A DNA stretch of 64,000 bases, taken from Streptomyces collinus. Its GTDB lineage: Bacteria; Actinomycetota; Actinomycetes; Streptomycetales; Streptomycetaceae. The stretch is taken from positions 1,426,001 to 1,490,000 of the forward strand of contig NZ_CP133771.1 in the NCBI RefSeq assembly GCF_031348265.1, in the 5' to 3' direction. The position numbers and the translations under genes were made by a program. The notes beneath the pieces are model-generated. The model was not told the origin of the DNA, ran no database searches, and worked only from the letters and a program-made list of their open reading frames with translations. Positions 46,347-56,401 of this stretch are shown here, piece by piece (within the stretch, counting starts at the first letter, position 1; each line of letters starts with the position of its first letter).

Positions 46347-47390
46347 TCAGACCCCGTCCGGGTCGGACCGGTTGAGCGCGGACTTCGGCGCCGGGCCGGC
46401 CGTCATCAGGTAGTCCGCGGCCGACGTGTCCGTCACGAGACTGGTGACGAGCCCGGACCGCAGCACGGCGTCGATCGCCGGTCCCTTGCGCTGCCCGCCC
46501 GCGATCGCGACGACCTCGGGGATCCGGCGGAGCTGGTCGGCCTTCACCGTGATGCACCGCTCGCCCAGGTCCCGGCCGACCCGGCGGCCCTCGGCGTCGA
46601 AGAGGTGGGCCGACATCTCGGCGGCGACCCCGAGGGACGCGTAGTGCGCCCGCTCCTCGTCGCTGAGCATGTCGTGCACCGTGGAGATGCCCGGCTCCCA
46701 GGACCCGATGGAGACACAGGCGACCGTGACCTTGTCGAAGTGCTCGAAGGCCCGGGCGATGCCCGTCTGGTTGCGCAGCGCCGCGGCCGTGGCCGCGTCG
46801 GGCAGCAGCATGGGCGCGTAGATGGGGTGGGCGTCCCCGCCGGCCACCTGGGCGGCGCGGCGCACGGCCTCGACCGAGCCGCGTTCGGCGGTCCCGGCGT
46901 CGTACACGCCCGTCAGCTGCACCACCGTGCACGGCGGCAGCCGGTCGAGCGCCGCCGCCATGTGGATGGTGGAGCGGCCCCAGGCCAGGCCCAGCACATC
47001 CCCTTCGTCGACCAGTTCGCCGAGCAGGTCGGCGGCCACCTCTCCCAGGTTCTCGGGGTCGGGCGTCTCCTCGGCCTCGGCCGGAGACTCGACCACGACG
47101 GCGTGCCTGAGGCCGTAGCGGGCGCGGAGCGCGTCCGAGCGCTCGGCGTCCAGCTCCGCAGGCACACGGATCTCGATGCGTACGAGGTCCCGTTCGAGGG
47201 CGGTCTCCAGGACCCGGGCCACCTTGAAGCGGCTGACGCCGAACTCCTCCGCGATCTGGATCTTGGACTTGCCCTCAAGGTAGAAGCGGCGGGCCATGGC
47301 CGCCGCCTGCACCAGCTCAGCGGGTCCCATCCGCATGGCTGACCGGCCCGCCGACATACCCGACACGGCGATCTCCTCACTGCTGTTCAC
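46347..47390 (-). CDS. SorC family sugar-binding transcriptional regulator
   Basis: 347 residues. The N-terminal helix-turn-helix (AMARRFYLEGKSKIQIAEEFGVSRFKVARVLETALE) and a large sugar-phosphate isomerase-like effector domain (LGLAWGRSTIHMAAAL; TVVQLTGVYDAG; CVSIGSWEPG) define the family. The effector is probably a phosphorylated sugar. It lies downstream of rpe on the same strand and could respond to pentose phosphates; this is inference from position. Confidence 0.9.
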   Translation of the reverse strand: MNSSEEIAVSGMSAGRSAMRMGPAELVQAAAMARRFYLEGKSKIQIAEEFGVSRFKVARVLETALERDLVRIEIRVPAELDAERSDALRARYGLRHAVVVESPAEAEETPDPENLGEVAADLLGELVDEGDVLGLAWGRSTIHMAAALDRLPPCTVVQLTGVYDAGTAERGSVEAVRRAAQVAGGDAHPIYAPMLLPDAATAAALRNQTGIARAFEHFDKVTVACVSIGSWEPGISTVHDMLSDEERAHYASLGVAAEMSAHLFDAEGRRVGRDLGERCITVKADQLRRIPEVVAIAGGQRKGPAIDAVLRSGLVTSLVTDTSAADYLMTAGPAPKSALNRSDPDGV

Positions 47391-47468
47391 ACTCTGGATT
47401 CGCCGTTCATCCTTGCAGATCCGGCGCGGTTGATCAGCCCTGATGAGAGCCGTTCACTTTGCTGTGGC

Positions 47469-48155
47469 TCAGTGGTCGCAGGCCCAGGAGGCCTTCGCCG
47501 TCGTCGCCTCCGCCTGGGTGCGTAGTGCACGTACCGCTTCTGCCGGGTCGTTTGCCCCGTAGACCGCCGATCCGGCCACGAAGACGTCGGCTCCGGCGTC
47601 CGCGCACCGCTCGATGGTGGAAGCGGAAACTCCGCCGTCGACCTGGAGCCAGAGCTCCAGTCCGTGCTTGCTGATCAACTCGCGGGTGCGGCGAATCTTC
47701 GGAAGCATGATGTCGAGAAAGGCCTGTCCCCCGAAGCCCGGTTCGACCGTCATGATCAGCAGCATGTCGAGCTCGGGGAGCAGGTCCTCGTACGGCTCGA
47801 TGGGGGTCGCGGGCTTCAGCGCCATGGAGGCGCGGGCGCCCTTGGCCCGGATCTCACGGGCGAGCCGGACGGGAGCAGCGGCGGCCTCGACGTGGAAGGT
47901 GACGGAACCGGCCCCCGCTTCCACGTACTGGGGCGCCCAGCGATCGGGGGCCTCGATCATCAGGTGGCAGTCCAGCGGGGTGTCCGTCGCACGGGCGAGC
48001 GACTCTACGACCGGCACGCCGAGCGTGAGGTTCGGGACGAAATGGTTGTCCATGACGTCGACGTGGAGCCAGTCGGCTCCTTCCACGGCCTTCGCCTCGT
48101 CCGCGAGGCGGGCGAAGTCTGCGGACAGGATGCTGGGGTTGATCTGCGCGGCCAT
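47469..48155 (-). CDS. rpe: Ribulose-phosphate 3-epimerase
   Basis: 228 residues. The barrel starts [16 protein letters not shown], and the active-site strands [30 protein letters not shown] and [22 protein letters not shown], then LQVDGGVS, are all present. It interconverts ribulose-5-phosphate and xylulose-5-phosphate in the pentose phosphate pathway. It is divergent from the MMPL gene. Confidence 0.97.
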   Translation of the reverse strand: MAAQINPSILSADFARLADEAKAVEGADWLHVDVMDNHFVPNLTLGVPVVESLARATDTPLDCHLMIEAPDRWAPQYVEAGAGSVTFHVEAAAAPVRLAREIRAKGARASMALKPATPIEPYEDLLPELDMLLIMTVEPGFGGQAFLDIMLPKIRRTRELISKHGLELWLQVDGGVSASTIERCADAGADVFVAGSAVYGANDPAEAVRALRTQAEATTAKASWACDH

Positions 48156-48319
48156 GTCCTAAGACTGCCATGCCCTCCGGGGGTTGTGGGCACCGGTCCC
48201 GGGTGGGAACGGTGGTACGTCGGCCGCGGGCCGTGGCGGGTCGCTCGCGCCCACGCGGCGGAGCCGCACATGTCACAGCCCAGCGCCCCTGGCGGGGCGC
48301 TGCCACAGAGGGGGTTGGC

Positions 48320-50458
48320 ATGACCGGGCAGCAGGGCGTCGCGCATCTCGTCTGCGGGCGGCGGGCCAAGTGGCTGGTGCTGGTCTTCTGGGTGGTCGTG
48401 CTGTTCATCGCCGCGCCGTTCGCCATGAAGCTGACCGATGCCCAGGACAACGACGCCGCGTCCTGGCTGCCGGGGTCCGCGGAGTCCACGCAGGTGCTGG
48501 AGATCTCCGAGGACTTCCGGCCGGAGCAGATCCCGGCGGTGGTGATCTACGCGCGGGACAGCGGCCTGACGGCGCAGGACCGTGCGGAGATCGCCGAGGA
48601 CGTCTCGCAGCTCAAGCAGCTGCGTGACCACGGCATCATCGGTGAGCAGACCCGGGGGCCGGTGTTCGACCGGCAGCCCGATCCGCGGGCGGCGCAGGTC
48701 TTCGTGCCGATCATGATGGACGAGGAGGGCTGGGAGCGGATCTCACCGGCCGTGGAGTCCATCCGGGACGACGTCGGTACCGGCGGGGACGGGCTGAGCG
48801 TGCACATCACCGGCCCGGGCGGCACCTCGGCTGACTTCGCGGAGGCCTTCGAGGGCATCGACTCGACGCTGCTGTTCGCGGCGATGACCGTCGTCATCGT
48901 CATGCTGCTCATCACCTACCGCAGCCTGACCCTGCTGCTGGTCCCCCTGATCGCGGTCGTCTGTGCGCTGTTCACCTCCCAGGCGCTGATCTACGTGCTG
49001 GCCGAACACGCGGGCCTGACGGTCAACGGCCAGAGCGCCGGCATCCTCACGGTGCTCGTCTTCGGCGCCGGGACGGACTACGCCCTGCTGCTGGTCGCCC
49101 GCTACCGGGAGGAGTTGCGCCGGCACGAGGACCGGCACGAGGCGATGGCCCTGGCCCTGCACCGCGCCGGGCCGGCCGTGCTCGCCTCGGGTGCGACGGT
49201 CGTCCTGAGCATGCTGGTGCTGCTGACCGCCGAGATGAACTCGACCAGCGGCCTGGGCCCGGTCGCCGCGATCGGTGTCGCCGTCGCCCTGCTCGCGATG
49301 ATGAGCCTGTTCCCGGCGCTGCTGGTGATCTTCGGCCGGTGGATCTTCTGGCCGGTGATCCCGCACCTGGGTTCCCCCGAACCGACCGAGCGCGGCGTCT
49401 GGGCGCGCACGGGCCGCCGTATCGCCCGCCGCCCGCGCATGACCTGGGCCGTCACGGCGCTCGCCCTGGCGGTCTGCTCCCTCGGCCTGATCCAGCTGCG
49501 CGCGGAGGGCATCGGCAACGCGGACGCCTTCACCGGGAAGCCGGACTCGATCACCGGCCAGGAGGTGTCGGCGCGCTACTTCCCGGCGGGCAGCGGTGAT
49601 CCGCTGGTCATCGTCAGCAACCAGGCGCAGGCCGTGCAGGTGGGCCGCGCGGTCGCCGGGACTCAGGGCGTGGTCCCCCAGTCCCTCGGTCTGCCGCCCG
49701 GCACGAAACCGGCCTTCGAGGGCAAGGTCCTCTTCGAGGCCACCATGACCGCCCCGGCGGACAGCGAGGCCGCCAAGCAGACGGTGGAGCGGGTGCGGGA
49801 CGCCGTGCACGCGGTACCGGACGCCGACGCCAAGGTGGGCGGCGGTACGGCGGCCCTGCTCGACATGGACAAGGCGACCACGCACGACAACGTGCTGATC
49901 ATCCCGCTGGTGCTGGTGGTCGTCCTGCTGATCCTCTGCGTCCTGCTACGGGCCCTGATCGCCCCGCTGCTGCTGATCGGCACGGTGATCCTGTCGTTCA
50001 CGGCCGCACTCGGCATCAGCGCGCTCGCGTTCCGGTACGTCTTCGACTACGCGGGCGAGGCGACCGACTTCCCGCTGTTCGTCTTCGTGTTCCTGGTCGC
50101 CCTGGGCATCGACTACAACATCTTCCTGACCACCCGCATCCGCGAGGAGGCGGCCCGCCAGGGCACCAGAGCGGGCGTGGTCACCGGCCTGGCCGCCACC
50201 GGCGCGGTCATCACCTCGGCGGGCCTGGTCCTGGCCGGCACGTTCGCCGCCCTCGGCACCCTCCCGATGGTGGCCTTCGCCGAGATCGGCTTCGCGGTCG
50301 CCCTCGGCGTCCTCATCGACACCTTCATCGTGCGCTCGGTGCTGGTGACGTCCCTGTTCATGGACGTCGGCCCGAAGGTGTGGTGGCCGCACCGGCTGGC
50401 CCGGGAGGACGGCGGTGCGGCCCGGGAGAGCGCCGGTGTAGGTTCTCGAATCCGCTGA
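48320..50458 (+). CDS. MMPL family RND transporter
   Basis: 712 residues with the duplicated MMPL layout: one N-terminal helix, an external loop, five helices, then the same again. GAGTDYALLLVARYREELRR and the matching second-half ALGIDYNIFLTTRIREEAARQG carry the Asp-Tyr pairs of the proton path. MMPL proteins export lipids or lipid-like compounds. Substrate unknown. The ATG is supported by its position just before VAHLVCGRRAKWLVLVFWVVVLF. Confidence 0.92.
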   Translation: MTGQQGVAHLVCGRRAKWLVLVFWVVVLFIAAPFAMKLTDAQDNDAASWLPGSAESTQVLEISEDFRPEQIPAVVIYARDSGLTAQDRAEIAEDVSQLKQLRDHGIIGEQTRGPVFDRQPDPRAAQVFVPIMMDEEGWERISPAVESIRDDVGTGGDGLSVHITGPGGTSADFAEAFEGIDSTLLFAAMTVVIVMLLITYRSLTLLLVPLIAVVCALFTSQALIYVLAEHAGLTVNGQSAGILTVLVFGAGTDYALLLVARYREELRRHEDRHEAMALALHRAGPAVLASGATVVLSMLVLLTAEMNSTSGLGPVAAIGVAVALLAMMSLFPALLVIFGRWIFWPVIPHLGSPEPTERGVWARTGRRIARRPRMTWAVTALALAVCSLGLIQLRAEGIGNADAFTGKPDSITGQEVSARYFPAGSGDPLVIVSNQAQAVQVGRAVAGTQGVVPQSLGLPPGTKPAFEGKVLFEATMTAPADSEAAKQTVERVRDAVHAVPDADAKVGGGTAALLDMDKATTHDNVLIIPLVLVVVLLILCVLLRALIAPLLLIGTVILSFTAALGISALAFRYVFDYAGEATDFPLFVFVFLVALGIDYNIFLTTRIREEAARQGTRAGVVTGLAATGAVITSAGLVLAGTFAALGTLPMVAFAEIGFAVALGVLIDTFIVRSVLVTSLFMDVGPKVWWPHRLAREDGGAARESAGVGSRIR

Positions 50459-50501
50459 CCAATCGCACCTCGCCTACCTGCACTGATCAGTCGCGTCTCA
50501 G

Positions 50502-50541
50502 CAGTGGCCATGAGTAGTTCGTCTCACGATCTTGGCCACTG
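50502..50541. repeat. Inverted repeat after the MMPL gene
   Basis: CAGTGGCCA (50502-50510) and TGGCCACTG (50533-50541) form perfect 9-bp arms around a 22-base spacer. It may be the MMPL terminator or the remains of an insertion-sequence end, as a transposase relic lies next to it. Confidence 0.5.
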
Positions 50542-50559
50542 AGCAACCTTCTTCAGTGG

Positions 50560-51348
50560 TTAGGCCGCGGACGCCGTCTCGATGCTGTCCACGATCTGCG
50601 GCGGTAGGACGGTCCGGGCGGGACCGCTGTCGGGGGATGCCAGGTAGTTGAGGAGTTTGGTCGGCTGTTCCGGTCGGCCGAGGGGGACCGGTTCAACACG
50701 GCGTCACGCTCTGGCCCATTGTCGGCCAGGGTGTGGCATCAGGTTGAGCGGGCCGAACTCATCCACGCAGAAGATGATTTCCGGCTCTCCCTCTTCGTGC
50801 ATGATCTCGCCGTCGGCGATCGCGTAGAGATGCTCGACCCGCGCCTTCTTCGCCGCGTATTCCGGGTCGCGGGAGGTCTTCCAGGTCTTCAGGCGTTGGC
50901 AGGAGACGCCTTCCTCGCGGAGCAGGATGCGCAGGCCCTCGTGGCTGATGTCGTCGACCACCCCCTCAGCAACCAGGAAGTCGGCCAGCTTGGCCAGGCT
51001 CCAGGTCGAGAACGGCAGGTGGTGCTCGGCAGGCCTGGACTTGGCGATCTTCTTGATCTCGCGGCGTTCGGGCAGCGTGAACGTCTTCGGCCGGCCGCCC
51101 TTGCACTTCGGGTAGAGCGAGTCGAAGCCGTCGGCGTTGAAGTTGTGGATCACGTCGCGAACCCTGTCGTCACTGGCGAACGTGACCTCGGCGATCTTCG
51201 CCACTGGCATGCCCTGCGCGGACAGCAGGACCATCTGAGCCCGCCGCCAGGTCACCACCGACCGGGTGCCCCTGCGGATGATCCGCAGAAGCCGTCTGCC
51301 TTCGTCGTCCTCGATCTCACGGACACGTACTCGCTCAGCCACCCGCAC
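50560..51348 (-). pseudogene. IS630 family transposase, C-terminal half lost
   Basis: 214 residues are intact: the helix-turn-helix region (LLRIIRRGTRSVVTWRRAQMVLLSAQGMPVAKIAEV), then WSLAKLADFLV, and the first catalytic aspartate in IIFCVDEFGPLNL. The protein stops at GRQWARA, before the second Asp and the Glu of the DDE triad. Beyond the stop at 50704 the same frame continues for 47 codons (ending DSIETASAA) with host-like codon use and no similarity to IS630, probably the tail of another gene joined by deletion. Transposition cannot occur. Confidence 0.8.
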
Positions 51349-51378
51349 AGCTTCCCTGCCGCGCGCCGCCGGCGAGTG

Positions 51379-51711
51379 TCATTCCGTCGGCGTGCCGATC
51401 CGAAGCCGATTGCCGTCAGGGTCGCGCAGCTCAATCTCACGCGCCCACTTAGCGTCCTTCGCCTGCACACCGAACTCGGAGGCGAGGGCCTCGACATCAC
51501 CGAAGCGGAGGTAGACCAACGTGTCGGGGCGGGCGTCGCCCGTGTGCTCCGACAAGAACAACCGCACCCCGCCCCGGGCGACCTCGACGAACGCGGGAAG
51601 TCCCGGTTCGAAGCGGTGTTCCCACTGCTTGGCGAAGCCCAGTCGCTCGTACCACGCGACAGCCGCCGCAGCGTCCTCGACGCGAAGAATAGGAATGACT
51701 TCCTCGTCCAT
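51379..51711 (-). CDS. VOC family (glyoxalase/bleomycin-resistance-like) protein
   Basis: 110 residues, a single VOC unit. IPILRVEDAAAAVAWYERLGF opens the fold, and ELRDPDGNRLRIG closes it with the usual metal-site region. Such proteins bind or modify small molecules such as methylglyoxal or antibiotics; function unassigned. It lies between the transposase relic and the PucR-type regulator, all on the minus strand, but shows no link to either. Confidence 0.87.
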   Translation of the reverse strand: MDEEVIPILRVEDAAAAVAWYERLGFAKQWEHRFEPGLPAFVEVARGGVRLFLSEHTGDARPDTLVYLRFGDVEALASEFGVQAKDAKWAREIELRDPDGNRLRIGTPTE

Positions 51712-51780
51712 GGCGCCATCGTCGCAGACCGCCCAGGGTGAACGTTGCCTGATGCGGCACTAGTTGGCACCAGGCAATGT

Positions 51781-52965
51781 TCATGACCTGGCGTCACTGA
51801 GGGGCACGCTCGCCCGGCGTACCGCCAGGAGCGCGACGCGGATGTCCGACGCCGCCCGTGGATCGGACAGCGAGCGGGCCGTGAGTTCCTCGACGCGGCG
51901 CAGCCGGTAGCGGACGGTGTTGGGGTGGACGAACAGGCTCCGCGCCGCGTCTGTGGCGGAGCCGGCGGCGGCGTACCAGTGCTCCAGTGTCTGAAGGAGA
52001 CGGGCACGCTCCGCGGCCGGGAGGTCGAGCAGGGGCTGGAAGACCACCCCCACCAGGTGCGCCGCCTCGGCAGGCGCCGCGGCGACGACCATCGCCAGCG
52101 GGTCGTCGTCGAACCGCGCGACGCCGGGGCCGGTGCCCTGGAGGCCGGCCAGAGCCAGACGGGCGAAGCGCAGAGCCTGAGGGGTGTCTCGCAGCGAGTG
52201 GAAGCACGGGCTGATGCCTACGCGGGCGCCTGCCCGGCGCAGGATGCGCAGACACGTGCTCTCCGCGGTCGCCGTGGGCACGGCGGCCAGGCCGATCTGC
52301 TGGTCGGGCAGCAGCCGCCAGGCGAAATGGACCTGGGCCTGACGCAGTGCCGCTTCCGCCCCGGCCAGCGGCTCCTCGCCGGGAGCGTCGGCAGCCGCAG
52401 CGGCGACGACGTACGGACCGCGGTCCGGCAGGCCCAGCTCGCGGGCGGCCTCCCACAGCGTGCGGTCGGCGATGACACCGGTGAACAGCGCCTCCACCAG
52501 TGCCGAGCGGCGCGCCTGACGCCGCGAGGTCAGCTCGGCGGTCGTCTCCCGGTAGGCCGCCGCCACGGCCTCCGCGTAGCGGCCGAACAAAGCCCAGATC
52601 TCCGCGGACTGGGACACCAGTTGGGCGTCATCGACCTCGGGATGGGTCCGCGCCTCGGCGAGGATCTCCGTCCACACGAGCTCGAAGCCGATCCGGTACG
52701 CGTGCAGGGTGTCCGCCAGCGGCACGCCCTGCTCCGCGCGGACGCGGCCGGTCTCCCGCGCCGGGCTCGGGTCCTGTGCGTCCGCGCGGCCGAGCTGGTT
52801 CAGGAGCAGATCCGCGTTGGCGGTGCACGAGCGGCGCAGCGAGTCGAACGGAATCAGCGACTCGTCCTTGTAGGCATCGACGTCCGAGCGGATGCGCTGC
52901 GCCATCCGCTCGCCCAGTTCCGGCAGCCTCGCCTGAAGCGCCGAGACCACCCCTGAGAGGTTCAT
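51781..52965 (-). CDS. PucR/CdaR-type transcriptional regulator
   Basis: 394 residues. An N-terminal helical sensor domain (RSDVDAYKDESLIPFDSLRRSC..EQGVPLADTLHAYRIGFELVW) and a GGDEF-like middle precede a C-terminal helix-turn-helix (LEHWYAAAGSATDAARSLFVHPNTVRYRLRRVEELT). The family controls catabolic genes. It is divergent from an acyl-CoA ligase gene, which it probably regulates. The ATG at 52965 is chosen because the sensor domain begins there. Confidence 0.9.
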   Translation of the reverse strand: MNLSGVVSALQARLPELGERMAQRIRSDVDAYKDESLIPFDSLRRSCTANADLLLNQLGRADAQDPSPARETGRVRAEQGVPLADTLHAYRIGFELVWTEILAEARTHPEVDDAQLVSQSAEIWALFGRYAEAVAAAYRETTAELTSRRQARRSALVEALFTGVIADRTLWEAARELGLPDRGPYVVAAAAADAPGEEPLAGAEAALRQAQVHFAWRLLPDQQIGLAAVPTATAESTCLRILRRAGARVGISPCFHSLRDTPQALRFARLALAGLQGTGPGVARFDDDPLAMVVAAAPAEAAHLVGVVFQPLLDLPAAERARLLQTLEHWYAAAGSATDAARSLFVHPNTVRYRLRRVEELTARSLSDPRAASDIRVALLAVRRASVPLSDARS

Positions 52966-53114
52966 ACCCGCAGCGTAACGCCCCTGCTTTGTCCTCGGGA
53001 ACAATGCGGGAGGGCAGACGCTGGCATGCCGCACATAGGCCGTCGCCACGGACATCTGCACGATGTCGTCAACGTGAACAGCGGATTTCGACGGCGACTT
53101 TCGTGGAGGCGGTC
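52966..53114. promoter_or_regulatory. Divergent promoter region of regulator and ligase
   Basis: A near-perfect palindrome TTGTCCTCGGGAACAA, in lower-GC surroundings about 30 bases from the regulator start, is a possible operator. No other gene fits in the 149 bases. Confidence 0.35.
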
Positions 53115-54638
53115 ATGGCCAATCTGGCTCAGTTCCTGGTGGAGACGGCACGGCGGCAGCCGGAACGCCCCGCGCTGCGACTTGGGGGCCAGGTCACCAG
53201 CTACGCGGAGCTCGACGAGCGCAGTGCCCGCGCCGCCGCGCTACTGCGGGCCGAGGGCGTACGAGCTGGAGACCGGGTCGCTCTGATGCTGCCCAACGTT
53301 CCCGAGTTCGTCGTCCTGTACTACGGCGTGCTGCGCGCCGGAGCGGTTGTCGTGCCGATGAACCCGTTGCTGAAGGCCCGGGAGACCGAGTACCACCTGC
53401 GCGACTCGGGCGCGGGGATGCTCTTCGAGTGGCACCAGGCGCCGGGCGAGGGCGCGCAGGGCGCGGCCGCCGCCGGAGTGCGGCACATGGCCGTCGAGCC
53501 CGCCGCCTTCGCGGAGCTGCTGGCCGGTCGCGAGCCGCTGCCGGAGGTGAGCGAGCCGGACGGCGAGGACGTGGCCGTGCTGCTGTACACCTCCGGCACC
53601 ACCGGCCGCCCCAAGGGCGCCACGCTCACCCACACCGGACTGCGGCACAACACCGAGGTCAACGCCGTCCATGTGCAGCGGGTGACGGCGGACGACGTGG
53701 TCGTGGGCTGTCTGCCGCTGTTCCACATCTTCGGCCAGATCTGCACGATGAGCGTGACCGTCCGCGCCGGCGCCTCGCTCACCCTGATCCCCCGCTTCGA
53801 CCCGCAGACCGTGCTGGAGGCCATCGCCCGCGACCGGGCGACCATCTTCGAGGGCGTACCGACCATGTATGCCGCACTGCTCCAGCACCCGTCCGAGGCC
53901 GACGTGTCCACGCTGCGGATGTGCGTCTCCGGCGGGGCTTCGCTGCCCGTGGAGATCCTTCACGGCTTCGAGCGGCGCTTCGGGTGCATGGTGCTGGAGG
54001 GCTTCGGCATGTCCGAGACCAGTCCGGTCGTCACCTTCAACCACCCCGACCGGCCGCGCAAGGCCGGGTCCATCGGCACCCCGATCAAGGACGTGGAGGT
54101 GCGGCTCCTCGACGACAAGGGCCAGGACGTGGCGCCCGGCGAGATCGGCGAACTGGCCGTCCGTGGGCCGAACGTGATGAAGGGTTACTGGAAGCGCCCT
54201 GAGGAGACGGCGGCCACCATCCCGGACGGATGGCTGCGCAGCGGCGACCTCGCACGCCAGGACGAGGACGGCTACCTGTACATCGTCGACCGCAAGAAGG
54301 ACATGATCATCCGCGGCGGCTACAACGTCTACCCGCGCGAGATCGAGGAGGTGCTGCACGAGCACCCGGCCGTCGCGCTGGCCGCGGTGGTGGGCGTGGC
54401 CGACGCGCATCTGGGCGAGGAGATCGCGGCCGCTGTGGTGCTGCGCCCGAAGGCCGAGGCCACGCCCGCCGAGCTCCAGCAGTTCGTCAAGGAGCGCGTG
54501 GCGGCGTACAAGTACCCGCGCCAGGTGTGGCTCGTGGACACGCTGCCGACCGGCCCCAGCGGCAAGATCCTCAAAAGGGAGATCAGCGCGCCGACGTACC
54601 CGCAGGGCTCTGTCACGTTGACCGACCGGGTGGGATGA
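53115..54638 (+). CDS. Long-chain acyl-CoA ligase (AMP-binding)
   Basis: 507 residues, complete. The AMP-binding P-loop LLYTSGTTGRPKGA, the adenine motif GFGMSE, and the C-terminal GWLRSGDLARQDEDGYLYIVDRKKDMI with the catalytic lysine in PSGKILKRE are all intact. It activates a carboxylic acid, likely a fatty acid, to the acyl-CoA via the acyl-adenylate. It is controlled by its own promoter opposite the PucR-type regulator. The ATG follows GGAGGCGG. Confidence 0.94.
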   Translation: MANLAQFLVETARRQPERPALRLGGQVTSYAELDERSARAAALLRAEGVRAGDRVALMLPNVPEFVVLYYGVLRAGAVVVPMNPLLKARETEYHLRDSGAGMLFEWHQAPGEGAQGAAAAGVRHMAVEPAAFAELLAGREPLPEVSEPDGEDVAVLLYTSGTTGRPKGATLTHTGLRHNTEVNAVHVQRVTADDVVVGCLPLFHIFGQICTMSVTVRAGASLTLIPRFDPQTVLEAIARDRATIFEGVPTMYAALLQHPSEADVSTLRMCVSGGASLPVEILHGFERRFGCMVLEGFGMSETSPVVTFNHPDRPRKAGSIGTPIKDVEVRLLDDKGQDVAPGEIGELAVRGPNVMKGYWKRPEETAATIPDGWLRSGDLARQDEDGYLYIVDRKKDMIIRGGYNVYPREIEEVLHEHPAVALAAVVGVADAHLGEEIAAAVVLRPKAEATPAELQQFVKERVAAYKYPRQVWLVDTLPTGPSGKILKREISAPTYPQGSVTLTDRVG

Positions 54639-54779
54639 TCTTCTGGGGCCGTCGGCCCAATCTTGCGCTGGCCGTAGGCCGGCTCGCTCACTCTCCCTCG
54701 CCACGAGCGCCCTCGGGAGGCCGGTCGCGGCTCTCGGCGTCCGCGACCGGCCTGCTGGCGCGCCCCGTGGGGTTTCCCG

Positions 54780-55970
54780 CTAGCTGGTCTTCCACTTCTG
54801 GTTGTCGCCGCCCCAGCAGGACCAGAGCTGGACCTTGGAGGTGGCCAGGTCCTTGTCCAGGCACAGACCGGACTGCACCGAGCGGATCGTGCCGTCGGAG
54901 TAAAACATCCACTTCTGGTTGTTCTGCCCGCTGCAGTCGTAGGTGCCGACCTCGGTGGCGTTGCTCGTGCCTTCACGGTAGGCGTCCAGGCACTTCGTGC
55001 CGCCGTAGACGGTGAGCTGTCCGGAGGGCGTCAGGGTCCACTGCTGGTTGGCGCCGCCCGAGCACTGGTCGTAGACCTGGACCTGGACGTTGTCGTGGCT
55101 GACATAGGGGACGTCGAGGCAGCCGTTGCCGTCGGCGTTGCGCAGGATGCTCGTGTGTGAGCCGGGGTCGGCACCCCAGGCACGCTTGACGGCGTCGATC
55201 CCGCTGATGTTGCGGATGCCCAGCGTCAGGTTGGCACCGCGGCCCTCAAGGTCGAAGAGCGAGTAGTAGTCGTGGTCGGGGTACTCCTGGTACTTGCCGC
55301 CGATGGCCGGCCAGTAGACCGCGCCCATGCCGAGTTCGCGGACGGTGTCGGTGTCGGCGCGCAGGTACCCCACGAAGTTGTCGGTGCTGTTGGCGTCGTT
55401 GTAGTCCTTGCCGGCGTCTGCCCCTGCGCCGCCCATCGGTGCGCCGAATTCGTCCAGGATGGTGCGCTTGGCGCAGGTGCCGACCTTGCTCTTGAAGTCG
55501 GTGACCCACTCGCGGTAGGTCCTCGCCGGCTTACTGAAGGCGTAGTGGTGGAGCGAGAGGTAGGTCCCGTCGAGGCGGGAGTCGGCGCACACGCTCGTGA
55601 CGCAGTCGTTGTAGCCGGGTCCGCTCACGAGGATCCGGTTCCTGGGGACCGACGGGTGGTCGGCGATCCACTTGGCGGCGATGTCCGCCCACTCGGTGGC
55701 ACTGTGTCCATGGGGCTCGCTGAACGGCTCGAAGCAGACCAGCCCGTTGGACGCGTACCTGTCCGCCACGGCGTTCCACATCGACTTGAACACGTCCGCA
55801 TCGACGACCTTGCCGTTCCAGCCGGGCCCGTCCGGTTTCCCGTCGTTGTTCCTGTCCTCGCCGTCCCCTTCCCAGTAGGAGAGGATGACCTTGAAGCCCT
55901 TGGCTGTCGCGGCATCGATGGCTCCGGCGTATCTGTCTCGTGTCCCTTCTGTGCTTGCGGCTCTGTACAT
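54780..55970 (-). pseudogene. 5'-truncated GH5 cellulase with ricin-type lectin domain
   Basis: 396 residues from the first usable ATG. The remaining GH5 barrel has both catalytic regions (FEPFSEPHG acid/base, ILDEFGAP nucleophile) and a C-terminal ricin beta-trefoil with three QxW repeats (NQQW, NQKW, NQKW). Similarity begins abruptly at about DRYAGAIDAATAKGFKVIL, so the signal peptide and first barrel strands are missing, and the sequence upstream is unrelated. Without a signal peptide the enzyme would stay in the cell, so I treat it as a decayed gene, although the frame itself is unbroken. Confidence 0.7.
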
Positions 55971-56199
55971 ACGGCTCTGTACCGGCCGCCGATCGAGGTG
56001 GCGCGGGCGGGCGCCGAGGACGACAGCCGGCTTCGTTCGAGCCATGGCAGATGTCGGCTCAAGGTGAGTCCGCTGGAGTCGGCTTCGCCCAGCCAGCACG
56101 GCATCGCCTGCCGAGCGGCCCGTCTCATGGACTTGTTCGCACGGCGCCACGCGCGCCGCCGCTGCCTCTCGGCGTAGTCGTCCACCACTCGCGGATGGG

Positions 56200-56401
56200 T
56201 GGATCGGTGCTGATACCTGACTTCGTCTTGTAGGCCGCGCAGATGTCCGCGAACGCCTTCTTCGGCACGGCGTCGGATGCCTTGGAGCCGAGAGTGACGG
56301 TCTTCGGGTCACTCGCCGTACCGCTGCCTCCGCAGACGCTCAGCAGCAGGACGCCGGCGGTCGGGGCCGGGAGAGGAAGGACTGGAGGAGGAAAGTTGCA
56401 T
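56200..56401 (-). pseudogene. N-terminal fragment of a sugar ABC substrate-binding lipoprotein
   Basis: A lipoprotein signal with lipobox (GVLLLSVCGGSG) is followed by KTVTLGSKASDAVPKKAFADICAAYKTKSG, typical of a Streptomyces carbohydrate-binding lipoprotein N terminus, and then similarity ends. The ATG at 56401 is in a different frame from the lipobox, so a frameshift lies between them. With the truncated GH5 gene next to it, this looks like a collapsed sugar-utilisation locus. Confidence 0.6.
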
